A stretch of DNA of 64,000 nt from Roseobacter sp. (GTDB lineage: Bacteria; Pseudomonadota; Alphaproteobacteria; Rhodobacterales; Rhodobacteraceae): positions 186,001 to 250,000 of the forward strand of contig JADFAE010000014.1 of NCBI GenBank assembly GCA_015665415.1. The letters are read 5' to 3'. Each line of letters begins with the position of its first letter. Positions within the stretch are counted from its first letter, which is position 1. The notes beneath the pieces were generated by a model. That model searched no databases and was not told the DNA's origin. It was given only the letters and a program-made list of their open reading frames with translations. Both the position numbers and the translations under genes were made by a program. Shown in pieces: positions 18,649 through 29,056 of this stretch.

Positions 18649-18879
18649 GTGACGTCATCGAGGATGCCGCGCATCACGATTAGAGCGCAGTCCCACAGAT
18701 GTGAAAACGCACTGCCGATCCCCTCAGGATCAAGGCAGTGCGGTCTCTAGCAAACTCGATTTCTTCAAGTCCAGATGCAACTGGTTTTCCAGTGCAAACC
18801 AAGGTGAAACTTGGCTATGGGTAGGGCTGTTCTTGCCCCCCGCCGTGTTACCTGGGGCCATTTAGCCCCATAGCTTGTT

Positions 18880-19383
18880 TTAGTAGATATAGCGGATCTG
18901 ATCCGACCAATAGCGCTCCACGCGTTTCAGCGAGCTCGTGATATCAGCAATGCCTTCGCGGCTGATAACATCCTTGCCCTCCAAACCTTCGGCGTGGCGT
19001 GCAAAGAGGCCCGCAACAATATCGCGGATCTCCCGACCGCGAGGGGTCAGGCGAACCCGAACCGAACGGCGGTCAATTTCGCAGCGCTGGTGGTGCATAT
19101 AGTCCAGCTCAACCAGCTTTTTCAAATTATAGCTGACATTGCTGCCCTGATAGTAGCCACGACTCTTGAGCTCGCCAGCGGTGACTTCATTGTCACCGAT
19201 ATTGAACAAGAGCAGTGCCTGCACTGCGTTGATTTCAAGAACGCCGACGCGCTCAAACTCATCCTTGATCACGTCCAGCAACAGGCGGTGCAACCGCTCC
19301 ACCAGGGCCAGCGCTTCAAGGTAACCAGTCATGAACCCTTTGCGGTCCTGCTGGCCAATTGGCAATTCCATACTCATTCGCAT
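18880..19383 (-). CDS. MarR family winged-helix regulator (LdtR-like)
   Basis: A 167-residue regulator with a MarR winged helix (about 50-110: VNAVQALLLFNIGDNEVTAGELKSRGYYQGSNVSYNLKKL and the wing DRRSVRVRLTPRGREI). It resembles the LdtR group of Rhizobiales and Rhodobacterales, which controls cell-wall remodelling genes, but no target can be read here. The preferred ATG could be either of two near-by Met codons (19383 or 19377). Confidence 0.85.
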   Translation of the reverse strand: MRMSMELPIGQQDRKGFMTGYLEALALVERLHRLLLDVIKDEFERVGVLEINAVQALLLFNIGDNEVTAGELKSRGYYQGSNVSYNLKKLVELDYMHHQRCEIDRRSVRVRLTPRGREIRDIVAGLFARHAEGLEGKDVISREGIADITSSLKRVERYWSDQIRYIY

Positions 19384-19449
19384 CTCCGACTCGAATTTGC
19401 TAAGGAGCAGAATGCAGAAAATTCCCCAAAAATACGTTAAGCTGGCTTT

Positions 19450-19719
19450 TTATGCTTTTTTGTGGGTTTGAGCGACGTCCGCGATCAGATCACCATAGGG
19501 CGCAGGAGTCTGCACCTGGCCCGTAACCCACTGATAAAGGTCCTGATCGTTCTCGTGCAACAGCTGATCATAGAGATCGAGCGTCGCGTGGTCCATCAAA
19601 GACAGGTTTGCATCCGCATAGGCGGTCAGCAAAATATCCATTTCTTTGATTCCACGCCGCATTGACCGCATCTTCAAACGCTTCAGCCGGTTCTCATGCG
19701 TTTCGCTCGTCTCACTCAT
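19450..19719 (-). CDS. sdhE: Succinate dehydrogenase flavinylation factor SdhE
   Basis: An 89-residue assembly factor that helps attach FAD to SdhA. The signature RGxxE is present in MRRGIKEMDILL, followed by the acidic helical segment DLYDQLLHENDQDLYQWVTG typical of the CptB/SdhE fold. The ATG at 19719 is preferred over a GTG at 19737. It starts 10 bp after the XRE regulator stop, so the two are probably one transcript. No sdh genes are in the window. Confidence 0.93.
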   Translation of the reverse strand: MSETSETHENRLKRLKMRSMRRGIKEMDILLTAYADANLSLMDHATLDLYDQLLHENDQDLYQWVTGQVQTPAPYGDLIADVAQTHKKA

Positions 19720-19729
19720 ATCTGTCGCC

Positions 19730-20131
19730 TCATGCACCGGCTGCGGTATGGATCACCGCCCGCAACCTTTTTTCCAGCCGCGCTGCGCGTTCAGCATTGC
19801 TACGCATTTCATTGCGCAGGGCGCGCAACTCTTGCAGCACCGCAGCAAAATCCCCCACTTCTACATCCATCTCGCTGGGCTCGGACATGCCTTCGCCCTC
19901 ACCGGTCAGCAGCCAGGACATCGACACGTTGAGCAACCCGGACACCATCGACAGTTTGTTGGCACGCGGTTCAGACAGGTCCTGTTCCCAGCCCATGAGT
20001 GTCGATTTCTTGACCCCCAAACGACGGGCGAGCTGCGCCTGCGTCATATCGGCGGCTTCGCGGGCTGCGGCGACGCGGTCGCCAAATGTTGCTGCCTCTG
20101 GCCCGAACCAATCCGTTGTTTCGTCAGACAT
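19730..20131 (-). CDS. XRE family helix-turn-helix protein
   Basis: A 133-residue protein with one HTH_XRE domain (about 17-72: RVAAAREAADMTQAQLARRLGV, then KKSTLMGWEQDLSEPRANKL). A C-terminal Glu/Arg-rich helix (LRALRNEMRSNAERAARLEKRL) is probably a coiled coil for dimerisation. It overlaps nothing but is immediately upstream of sdhE. The regulated genes are unknown. Confidence 0.85.
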   Translation of the reverse strand: MSDETTDWFGPEAATFGDRVAAAREAADMTQAQLARRLGVKKSTLMGWEQDLSEPRANKLSMVSGLLNVSMSWLLTGEGEGMSEPSEMDVEVGDFAAVLQELRALRNEMRSNAERAARLEKRLRAVIHTAAGA

Positions 20132-20193
20132 ATGTCATCTCCGTTCCGGTCTTCATCAATGTTGCTTGATCGAGATTTGGTGGCACCCTATGA

Positions 20194-21432
<1,239 letters not shown>

Positions 21433-21457
21433 CCCCTCTGTCCAAGGAAACCGTCAA

Positions 21458-21871
21458 ATGGCTGCCACTTTGCCCGAGTATTTCTTTCGCATCCGCGAGA
21501 ATGGGGCCTTTGTGTTTCGGGTGGATACCGAAAACCGGCAGCGGCGTATCGACATGGAGCAGATCGCGGCGGTGAACATTCGCAACGGCGAGATCAAGCC
21601 CCATGGTGGGCGGAGCCTGTCAGAGCAGGATCTGGCCGAGATCAAATCCTGGATGGAGAACCGGCGTGCGGTGCTGGCCGAGCGCGATATCGACGATATC
21701 AAACGGGCGGTGGATCATCTCAACCTCACCGCCCATTGGGCCCAGACCAAGGCCACCGACGACCAGCTCGAGGCGGTGACGGATGACCTGTTGCTGACGA
21801 TGCATGATCTGCGCAGTGTGCTGGTGCGCAAAAAGGCCGACCGGTTGATCAAAGGCAACAAGAACGACTAA
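21458..21871 (+). CDS. Conserved hypothetical protein
   Basis: A 137-residue soluble, charged protein of unknown function, 25 bp after the aminotransferase and likely cotranscribed. It starts MAATLPEYFFRIRENGAFVFRV, is mixed beta then helical, and has no Cys, signal or membrane segment. AAGGAAA lies upstream of the ATG at 21458; the upstream frame overlapping the aminotransferase is rejected. Confidence 0.75.
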   Translation: MAATLPEYFFRIRENGAFVFRVDTENRQRRIDMEQIAAVNIRNGEIKPHGGRSLSEQDLAEIKSWMENRRAVLAERDIDDIKRAVDHLNLTAHWAQTKATDDQLEAVTDDLLLTMHDLRSVLVRKKADRLIKGNKND

Positions 21872-21943
21872 TTCGGCAACGCCGGTTACGCAGTCTCTTG
21901 CAGCGCACAGCGTGGCTTGGGCAGAGCAGATTGGGCAGGCGGT

Positions 21944-23347
21944 TTAGGCAGTGGTGGCAGAGTCCTGTGCTCCGGTGCGTTTGATCGAATGCCGCCAGAA
22001 CCGCAGCATCAGGAAGAGACCGGCCGAGCACAGCCCCAGCACAAGGCCCGACCAGATGCCAACTCCGCCCCAGCCAAAGCCAAATCCAAAGAGATAGGAT
22101 GCTGGCACCCCGACCGCCCAATAGCTGAGGGCCGCAATGATCATTGGCCAATTGGTATCCTGCACCCCGCGCAACAGCCCCAGCGCAATCACCTGCATGC
22201 CATCCGCCAGTTGGAACAGCGCCGCCATCGCCAGCAGCGCCACCCCTACTGCCAGGATCTCCGGCTTGTTGGGCTCTTCGGGATCCAGGAACAGCGAAAT
22301 CAACTGCTCTGGCAACAGCAGGAAGGCGGCAATGCCGATCAGCGCCATGCCCAGCGACATCACGATGACCACCCGCGCGCCCAGCGCCATATGAGGCCGG
22401 TCCCCGCGCCCATAGGCATTGCCCGCCCGGATTGTAGCCGCGTTGCTGAGCCCCAGATGCACCATGAAGGTCAGCCCTCCCAGGGTCATCGCCACCCCAT
22501 GAGCGGCCAGCGGAATCGTTCCCAACCAGCCCATCATCATCGCCGAGGCCGCAAACAGGCTGACTTCGCTGAGGTTGGTGAGGCCAATGGGCATGCCCAG
22601 TTTGAACACCTTGGCAAACATCTCCCAGTCGGGCCGATGAAAGTTCTTCAGAATCTCATGTTCCGGCAGGACCCAGAGCGCATAGGCAACGACCGCCAAC
22701 AAAGACACGGCCTGGGTTATGATCGAGGCAATAGCCGCGCCTGTAATCCCCATCTCAGGCGCGCCCCAATTGCCAAAAATCAGAGCATAGTTGACCAGAC
22801 CATTCACAACCGCGGCCAGAATGGTGATCCACAGCACGATTTGGGTACGTTCCAGTGCTGCCAGATAGGATTTCAGCACCATCACCAGCAGCGCCGGAAA
22901 CAGACCCCAGCCAGCCAGTTGCAAATAGGTCGAAGCGGGCCCCGCCACTTCGGGCACCTGCCCCAGAGCCAGCAGGATCGTTTCCGAAAACAGCAACACC
23001 GGCATCGCCGCCACGCCATAGAGCAGCGACAACCACAGCCCCATACGGGTGGCGCGGCGGATCTGGCGCTCTTCGCCCCCCCCGACAGCGGCGGCCACAA
23101 TCGGCATCACCGCAATGGCAAAACCGGCACCAAGCAGAAACAACACAAAGAAATAGGACCCCGCCAGGGTCACCGCCGCCAGGGCGGAAGCCCCGTACCA
23201 GCCCAGCATGACAGAATCAGTCATGCCAATGGCAAACTGTGCCACATGGCCGCCCACCAGCGGAAAGCCCAGCGCCGACACCGCGCGGACATGGCCGGCG
23301 GCGCTCATCTTTGGGGTTGAAACGGGAGTGTGAATATCATCTGCCAT
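21944..23347 (-). CDS. MATE family efflux transporter
   Basis: A 467-residue inner-membrane protein with about 12 hydrophobic helices in two six-helix halves, as in NorM-type multidrug/Na+ or H+ antiporters. Family-like segments include VGGHVAQFAIGMTDSVMLGWYG near the start and the pair GLTFMVHLGLSNAATIRAGNAYG. The substrate is unknown. A 467-residue antisense frame over the same region is a shadow. Convergent with the small hypothetical gene. Confidence 0.92.
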   Translation of the reverse strand: MADDIHTPVSTPKMSAAGHVRAVSALGFPLVGGHVAQFAIGMTDSVMLGWYGASALAAVTLAGSYFFVLFLLGAGFAIAVMPIVAAAVGGGEERQIRRATRMGLWLSLLYGVAAMPVLLFSETILLALGQVPEVAGPASTYLQLAGWGLFPALLVMVLKSYLAALERTQIVLWITILAAVVNGLVNYALIFGNWGAPEMGITGAAIASIITQAVSLLAVVAYALWVLPEHEILKNFHRPDWEMFAKVFKLGMPIGLTNLSEVSLFAASAMMMGWLGTIPLAAHGVAMTLGGLTFMVHLGLSNAATIRAGNAYGRGDRPHMALGARVVIVMSLGMALIGIAAFLLLPEQLISLFLDPEEPNKPEILAVGVALLAMAALFQLADGMQVIALGLLRGVQDTNWPMIIAALSYWAVGVPASYLFGFGFGWGGVGIWSGLVLGLCSAGLFLMLRFWRHSIKRTGAQDSATTA

Positions 23348-23485
23348 ACCGAAGTCTTAGCAGCTGCAGCGCCCCCCGCAAGCTCCGAGATCACATTGCG
23401 CAATCCAAGTGAAATCCATAGGCATCCCGTTCGTATAGGGCGCAAAATGGACGCACCAAAGCGACACACTCTGCGCCCCAGCGCG

Positions 23486-24433
23486 TCAGCGCAGGCGGGT
23501 GTCCGGGTGCAGGGCCTTGCCAAGGATATGATCCGAGCGGTGGATCACATGATGCGCCTGACCTACGATCAACGGATCTGGCTCTTGCGCGATCGCAGGG
23601 TCCTTACCCGGGTAGTCCACTGTGCTGAGAAAATGGCGCATGCAATTCAGACGCGCACGTTTCTTGCAATTGGATTTGATCACTGTCCAGGGCGCATCAG
23701 CGGTGTCAGAATAAAAGAACATCGCCTCCTTGGCCTCGGTGTAATCCTCCCATTTCCCCAAGGACGCCTTGTCGATTGGTGACAATTTCCATTGCTTTAG
23801 CGGATCGGTCTCGCGGGACTGGAAGCGGCGCAATTGTTCTTCCTTGGTGACCGAGAACCAATATTTGTATAGCCGAATGCCAGAGCGCACCAACATGCGC
23901 TCCAGCTCTGGTGTCTGGCGCATGAATTCTAGGTATTCATCCGGCTCACAGAAGCCCATGACCCGCTCCACACCCGCCCGATTGTACCAGGAGCGGTCAT
24001 AAAGAACGATTTCCCCATCGGTGGGCAAATGGTTGATGTAGCGTTGAAAGTACCACTGACCACGCTCTTCGTCGGTGGGTTTGTTCAAGGCTACCACCCG
24101 GGCCGAACGCGGGTTCAAATGCTCGGTAAACCGTTTGATGGTGCCGCCTTTGCCCGCCGCGTCGCGGCCCTCAAACAGCATGACAAATTTCTGACCGCTG
24201 TTTTGCGCCCAGATCTGCACTTTCAGCAATTCTGCCTGCAGGCGGGCTTTTTCGGCCTCATAGGCGCGGCGCGACATCTTGCGTTTATAGGGATACCGAC
24301 CGCTTTCAAAGGCGCTGCGCACCTCCTCCGGTGTGGGGCCTATTGGAGCGGTGGAATTTGCCGCAACCTCCACTGGCCCGGCGGTTGAGACCTGAGCGGT
24401 TTTGGCGGTCGCTTTGGCTGTCGTTTCCGGCAT
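23486..24433 (-). CDS. ppk2: Polyphosphate kinase 2
   Basis: A 315-residue PPK2 that transfers phosphate between polyphosphate and nucleotides. The Walker A loop is FEGRDAAGKGGTIKR and the Walker B/lid region is VLYDRSWYNRAGVERVMGF. The N-terminal 35 residues are Ala/Thr-rich and probably disordered. The family also covers AMP and GDP/ADP-preferring enzymes, so nucleotide preference is not assigned. It is divergent from the hydrolase at 24616. Confidence 0.95.
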   Translation of the reverse strand: MPETTAKATAKTAQVSTAGPVEVAANSTAPIGPTPEEVRSAFESGRYPYKRKMSRRAYEAEKARLQAELLKVQIWAQNSGQKFVMLFEGRDAAGKGGTIKRFTEHLNPRSARVVALNKPTDEERGQWYFQRYINHLPTDGEIVLYDRSWYNRAGVERVMGFCEPDEYLEFMRQTPELERMLVRSGIRLYKYWFSVTKEEQLRRFQSRETDPLKQWKLSPIDKASLGKWEDYTEAKEAMFFYSDTADAPWTVIKSNCKKRARLNCMRHFLSTVDYPGKDPAIAQEPDPLIVGQAHHVIHRSDHILGKALHPDTRLR

Positions 24434-24615
24434 TCATTTTCCCTTCTTTTGTTCGCACCCAGCCTATGCGCCTTTGCCCTTCTCCACCCTGACTTGTGTC
24501 AAAATCCGAGACCTGGATGGTGTCTTTGTTGCCGTGCAGACCTGCGGATGACGTGACGCCCCACTTGATCCGGGCCGGGCGCTGTCGCAGCCTTGGCCCA
24601 ACCAAAGGAGACACC

Positions 24616-25485
24616 ATGCAAGGCGCGATGGAACAGCTCGACGGCCAGCCCTTTTTTGTACGGCGCTGGGGGGATCCCGCCCTGCCCCAGTTGCTGATGC
24701 TGCATGGGTTTCCCGAATATGGTGGGGCCTGGCAAGACCTAGCAGAACATCTCTGCCACAGGTTCCACTGCATCGCCCCAGATCAACGCGGGTTTGGCCA
24801 AAGCTGGGCCCCCGAGGGCATCAAAAATTACACCACCTCAGCCCTTGTCGCAGACATGGCCGCATTGATTGGCAGCAATGGCCGCCCTGTCACTGTGCTG
24901 GGTCATGACTGGGGCTCAGCCGTGGCCTATGGGCTGGCGATGTTCAAACCCCGGTTGGTCTCTCATCTGGTGATTGCCAATGGGGTCCACCCGGTGCCGT
25001 TTCAGCGCTCTCTGGCACAGGGTGGCGCCCAAAGCGCAGCCTCACAGTATATTCCCTGGCTGCGCCAAGAAGGATCCGAAGCGGAGCTGAGCGCCAATGG
25101 CTTTGCCAAGCTGCAAGCGCTGTTTGCCACCCATATGGATATGTCCTGGTTGTCAGGCGCACGGCTAGAGGCCTATGCAACGGAATGGGCGCGCCCCGGC
25201 AGGATGCGCGCCATGGTCAACTGGTACCGGGCCTCGCCCTTGCAGGTGGCCAGCCCCGGCCAGCCCATCGCCATGCCTACGCTGCCCTTGGAGCGCCTGA
25301 GGGTTCCGCAACCGCATCTGCTACTCTGGGGTAAGGACGACACCGCCCTGTTGCCCGAAGCCACCGAAGGATTGGAAGTTTTTGCCCCCGACCTAACCCG
25401 GGTGACACTCCCGGGCTGCGATCACTGGCTGCATCATCAAAAACCCGCGGAAATGGCCCGGGCGATTCTGGACTGGCGCGCCTAA
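24616..25485 (+). CDS. Alpha/beta hydrolase, epoxide-hydrolase-like
   Basis: A 289-residue hydrolase with an oxyanion motif LHGFPEYGGAW (HGxP), the nucleophile elbow GHDWGSAVAYG in which Asp is the nucleophile as in epoxide hydrolases and dehalogenases, the acid in LLWGKDDTALLPE and His in CDHWLHHQKP. AAAGGAG precedes the ATG. Epoxide hydrolase is the best guess; haloalkane dehalogenase is less likely without seeing the halide-binding Trp pair. Confidence 0.85.
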   Translation: MQGAMEQLDGQPFFVRRWGDPALPQLLMLHGFPEYGGAWQDLAEHLCHRFHCIAPDQRGFGQSWAPEGIKNYTTSALVADMAALIGSNGRPVTVLGHDWGSAVAYGLAMFKPRLVSHLVIANGVHPVPFQRSLAQGGAQSAASQYIPWLRQEGSEAELSANGFAKLQALFATHMDMSWLSGARLEAYATEWARPGRMRAMVNWYRASPLQVASPGQPIAMPTLPLERLRVPQPHLLLWGKDDTALLPEATEGLEVFAPDLTRVTLPGCDHWLHHQKPAEMARAILDWRA

Positions 25486-25532
25486 ACTGGCTCCTTAGCT
25501 AGACGCCCTCCCAGATCCTATCACCGGTTCGA

Positions 25533-25561
25533 TGTGTCCCCAGTTTAGCTGTGTCCCCAGT
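25533..25561. repeat. 12-bp direct repeat with 17-bp spacing at the AhpD-like gene end
   Basis: TGTGTCCCCAGT occurs at 25533-25544 and 25550-25561, separated by TTAGC, which contains the gene's stop codon. The 17-bp period equals that of the duplication at the gloA end. Confidence 0.6.
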
Positions 25562-26153
25562 CATCGGGATTTTCCGAATTATTGGGGCTCAACCCCAAAT
25601 CATCGCCCTTGGTCGAACAGCCAAGCCCCAGAACCGTGCGGTTGGCATAAGAGAAATAGGCGCTAACCTGGTTGATCTCCAGGATCTCCCCATCGTCATA
25701 GCCCACCACACGCAGGGCCTCGACATCCGCCTCGACCAATGTTGCCGGCGCCTCAGTCAATTTGCGCGCATAACCCATGGCCGCCTGTTGCGCCGCATCC
25801 AAAGGGGCAAGCGCCGGATCTCGCGCCTCGATGGCGGCGCGAATGGCCAGTCCACGGGTCTCATCCCCCAGCAGGCGCTGCAGCCCGGCAAAGTGATGCT
25901 CGACACAATAGCCACAGTCATTCAGTGAGGACACCCAGACCCCCAGCACCTCCAGGAACCATTTGGGAACCTGATTTCCGGTGTGGTGCAGCACATTCTT
26001 GTAGAGCGCCATATGACCCTCCATCGAATGCGGGCGCAGCGAATGCGCCATCATGATATTGTCGACATTGTTGTTTGGTCCGGTGACCCGCGCATAGAGC
26101 TTTTTCAGCTTGCCGGTTGCCGCCTCAAACGGGACTGTCTTGATCCAGGCCAT
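25545..26153 (-). CDS. AhpD/carboxymuconolactone decarboxylase-like peroxidase-related protein
   Basis: A 202-residue all-helical protein of the AhpD-like family. The redox motif is CGYCVEHH (CxxC with following His), the thiol pair used in AhpD-type peroxidases. The N-terminal IKTVPFEAATGKLKKLYARV is typical of the uncharacterised peroxidase-related subfamily. It probably reduces peroxides or alkyl hydroperoxides in the cytoplasm. Confidence 0.88.
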   Translation of the reverse strand: MAWIKTVPFEAATGKLKKLYARVTGPNNNVDNIMMAHSLRPHSMEGHMALYKNVLHHTGNQVPKWFLEVLGVWVSSLNDCGYCVEHHFAGLQRLLGDETRGLAIRAAIEARDPALAPLDAAQQAAMGYARKLTEAPATLVEADVEALRVVGYDDGEILEINQVSAYFSYANRTVLGLGCSTKGDDLGLSPNNSENPDDWGHS

Positions 26154-26403
26154 GATGTACTCTCCCTGCTGCCTGCCCCATTCGGGCAGATGGTTTTGCG
26201 CAACTTTAGCTCCTGTCGTTCAAATAGCCACCCCGGTGGGACGCGCCGCGAGGTCTTGGGTCTCTGCGCCAGGACTTGGGCCTCTGCCACGCCCTGATTT
26301 CGCAGGCAAGGTTATCCACAGCCCCTAGCGGGCCTCTTCCACATGGCCACAACACCTGCCATAATGGCGGGCAACCATAACAAATGAAGAGCAGCTCCCC
26401 TCG

Positions 26404-28362
26404 ATGGCCAATGACCTCCTCAGCACGCCCGACGACGAAACCTATGATGCCTCCTCGATCGAAGTGCTTGAAGGGCTGGAACCCGTCCGGCAGCGTCCGG
26501 GCATGTATATCGGCGGCACTGACGAGCGGGCTTTGCATCATATGGTGGCGGAGATCCTCGACAACTCGATGGATGAGGCGGTTGCCGGCCATGCCAATCG
26601 GATCGAAGTCACTCTGAACGCAGACTATTCCGTGACCATCACCGACAACGGTCGTGGCATCCCAATTGACCCACATCCCAAGTTCCCGGACAAATCCGCG
26701 CTCGAAGTCATTCTCTGCACCCTGCACGCCGGGGGCAAGTTCTCCGGCAAGGCCTATCAGACTTCGGGCGGCTTGCACGGGGTTGGCTCTTCGGTGGTGA
26801 ATGCGCTGTCAGATTCGCTGGTGGTGCAGGTTGCCAAAAACAAAGAGCTGTTCGAACAGCGGTTTTCGCGTGGCCTGCCGCTGGGCCCGGTTGAAAAGGT
26901 CGGCGCCGCCCCCAACAAACGTGGCACCTTCATCACCTTTCACGCCGATGAGGAAATCTTTGGCCACCACCGGTTCAAGCCCAAGCGCCTGTTCACCCTG
27001 GTGCGCTCCAAAGCCTATCTGTTTTCTGGCGTCGAAATTCGCTGGAAAAGCCATATCGACGACAAAGAGACCCCAACAGAGGCCACCTTCCATTTTCCCG
27101 GCGGGCTCAAGGATTATCTGACCGAAGTGCTGGGCAAGGCCTCGGTCTATGCCGATGCGCCCTTTGCCGGCAAGGTGGAGTTCCGCGAGAAATTCGGCGA
27201 GGCGGGCTATGTCGAATGGGCGATCAACTGGACGCCCTCACGCGATGGTTTCACCCAGAGCTATTGTAACACTGTCCCCACACCAGAGGGCGGCACCCAT
27301 GTCACCGGGTTCTGGGCTGCCATTCTCAAGGGCATCAAGGCCTACGGTGAGCTGGTCGGCAATAAAAAGGCCGCCAGCATCACCCGCGACGATCTGATGG
27401 CAGGCGGCTGCGCGCTGGTCTCCTGCTTTATTGCCGATCCGGCCTTTGTCGGCCAGACCAAGGATCGCCTGTCGACCGAAGTCGCCGCCAAGATGGTGGA
27501 AAATTCGGTCCGCGACCATTTCGACAACTGGCTGGCGGCGGATACCAAATCCGCCGGTGCCATCCTCGATTTCCTGGTGCTGCGCGCCGAGGAACGCCTG
27601 CGCCGCAAGCAGGAGAAAGAGACCCAGCGTAAATCGGCCACCAAGAAACTGCGGCTGCCGGGCAAGCTCACCGACTGCACCTCCAAGGATCGCTCCGGGA
27701 CCGAGCTCTTCATCGTCGAGGGCGATTCTGCTGGCGGCTCCGGCAAGGGCGCGCGCAACCGGGTCAATCAGGCGCTCTTGCCGCTGAAGGGCAAGATCCT
27801 CAACGTATTGGGGGCTGCGTCAAACAAGCTGGGCTCCAACGCCGAAATCAATGATCTCTGCGAGGCCTTGGGCGTGGGATTAGGCAGCAAATTTGTGCTG
27901 GATGATCTGCGCTATGACAAAATCATCATCATGACCGATGCGGATGTGGACGGTGCCCATATTGCCTCGCTGCTGATGACCTTCTTCTTTACCCAGATGC
28001 GCCCGCTGATTGACGGCGGCCATCTGTACCTGGCCTGCCCGCCCCTGTTCCGCCTGACCCAAGGGGCCAAGCGCGTCTATTGCCTGGACGAGGCCGAGCG
28101 CGACATGTGGATGGAAAAGGGCCTGGGCGGCAAGGGCAAGATCGACGTCAGCCGCTTTAAGGGTCTGGGCGAGATGGACGCCAAGGATCTGAAAGAGACC
28201 ACCATGGACCCGGCGACCCGCAAGTTGATCCGGGTGACCATTGACGAGGATGAGCCCGGCGAGACCGGCGATCTGGTCGAACGTCTGATGGGCAAAAAAC
28301 CCGAGCTGCGCTATCAGTATATCCAGGAAAACGCGAAGTTCGTGGAGGAGCTGGATGTTTGA
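26404..28362 (+). CDS. parE: DNA topoisomerase IV subunit B
   Basis: A 652-residue ATPase subunit of the decatenating type II topoisomerase. The GHKL ATPase domain has EILDNSMDEAV, DNGRGIPID and GGLHGVGSSVVNALS; the TOPRIM domain has FIVEGDSAGGS and DADVDGAHIASLL; the C-terminus ends QYIQENAKFVEELDV. It is ParE rather than GyrB because it lacks the long GyrB insertion and has the ParE-type N-terminus. The DUF2971 gene starts 11 bp downstream. Confidence 0.96.
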   Translation: MANDLLSTPDDETYDASSIEVLEGLEPVRQRPGMYIGGTDERALHHMVAEILDNSMDEAVAGHANRIEVTLNADYSVTITDNGRGIPIDPHPKFPDKSALEVILCTLHAGGKFSGKAYQTSGGLHGVGSSVVNALSDSLVVQVAKNKELFEQRFSRGLPLGPVEKVGAAPNKRGTFITFHADEEIFGHHRFKPKRLFTLVRSKAYLFSGVEIRWKSHIDDKETPTEATFHFPGGLKDYLTEVLGKASVYADAPFAGKVEFREKFGEAGYVEWAINWTPSRDGFTQSYCNTVPTPEGGTHVTGFWAAILKGIKAYGELVGNKKAASITRDDLMAGGCALVSCFIADPAFVGQTKDRLSTEVAAKMVENSVRDHFDNWLAADTKSAGAILDFLVLRAEERLRRKQEKETQRKSATKKLRLPGKLTDCTSKDRSGTELFIVEGDSAGGSGKGARNRVNQALLPLKGKILNVLGAASNKLGSNAEINDLCEALGVGLGSKFVLDDLRYDKIIIMTDADVDGAHIASLLMTFFFTQMRPLIDGGHLYLACPPLFRLTQGAKRVYCLDEAERDMWMEKGLGGKGKIDVSRFKGLGEMDAKDLKETTMDPATRKLIRVTIDEDEPGETGDLVERLMGKKPELRYQYIQENAKFVEELDV

Positions 28363-28372
28363 GGAGGCCTGA

Positions 28373-29056
28373 GTGAGGCTATATTATTATACTCCAGAAA
28401 CGCATGCACTAGAGAACCTATGCATGCGTCATTTGAAACTATCCTTCCCTGATGAAGTAAACGCTGTTTTTTCCCTGAAACCATTTTCGTTTCAGGGAAA
28501 AAACAGCGAGGAAAAGCGCAAACTAAGGGCCGAGTGGCGCGACAGCATTGTGAGCCTTTCAAAATCGTGTGGTTTTATTTCATTTTCTTCCAATTGGCAC
28601 AGTCCAACGATGTGGGCGCACTATGCGAACAACCATTTGGGCCTATGTTATGGATTTGAAATCGACGAATCTGGCTTGGATCGCGTCGGATATGTTGAAC
28701 ACCTTCAGAAAATCCATCGAGCTGATCTAAAATGCACCCAAAGACTAAAGAACCTGACAGGGTATGCAAAATGCACAAAAAGTCTTCATTGGGCTTATGA
28801 ACAAGAATGGCGAATGTACGTCAAGCTTGAACCTGCGGATGTACACAACAAGGCAAAAGGGCAACGTTTATTCTTCACTGACTTCAGTAAGAAACTGCGC
28901 CTCAAAGAGGTGATTATCGGATGTGAATCAAAAATATCTTCCCAACAGATTAAAAAAGCCCTGTCAGACTATGAAGATGTAGTGGTGAAAACTGCCCGCC
29001 CAGCTTTTGAATCCTTCAAGATTGTTGAACAACAAAGTTCAAACTTTCAAAAGTGA
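28373..29056 (+). CDS. DUF2971 family protein, AT-rich
   Basis: A 227-residue protein of unknown function. The family core is visible in FSSNWHSPTMWAHYANNHLG and the later WAYEQEWRMYVKL. It starts with GTG preceded by GAGGAGG, 11 bp after parE, so it is probably read from the parE transcript. Base composition is clearly lower in G+C than both neighbours, and codon use differs, indicating recent acquisition. A 20-bp perfect inverted repeat lies inside the gene. DUF2971 genes are often found in accessory and defence-rich regions, but no function should be assumed. Confidence 0.8.
   Translation: MRLYYYTPETHALENLCMRHLKLSFPDEVNAVFSLKPFSFQGKNSEEKRKLRAEWRDSIVSLSKSCGFISFSSNWHSPTMWAHYANNHLGLCYGFEIDESGLDRVGYVEHLQKIHRADLKCTQRLKNLTGYAKCTKSLHWAYEQEWRMYVKLEPADVHNKAKGQRLFFTDFSKKLRLKEVIIGCESKISSQQIKKALSDYEDVVVKTARPAFESFKIVEQQSSNFQK
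28462..28508. repeat. 20-bp perfect inverted repeat inside the DUF2971 gene
   Basis: Left arm CGCTGTTTTTTCCCTGAAAC (28462-28481), 7-base loop CATTTTC, right arm 28489-28508, an exact reverse complement. It encodes part of the protein (about residues 31-46) without breaking the frame. No U-tract follows on either strand. Confidence 0.9.

Noticed and set aside
21917-23320. 467-codon plus-strand frame opposite the MATE gene
   Set aside because: Gln/His/Arg-rich composition is typical of antisense GC-rich frames; the MATE reading has proper membrane helices.
28462-28508. Terminator for parE
   Set aside because: The stem is long and perfect but has no U-tract and lies within an intact downstream coding frame.
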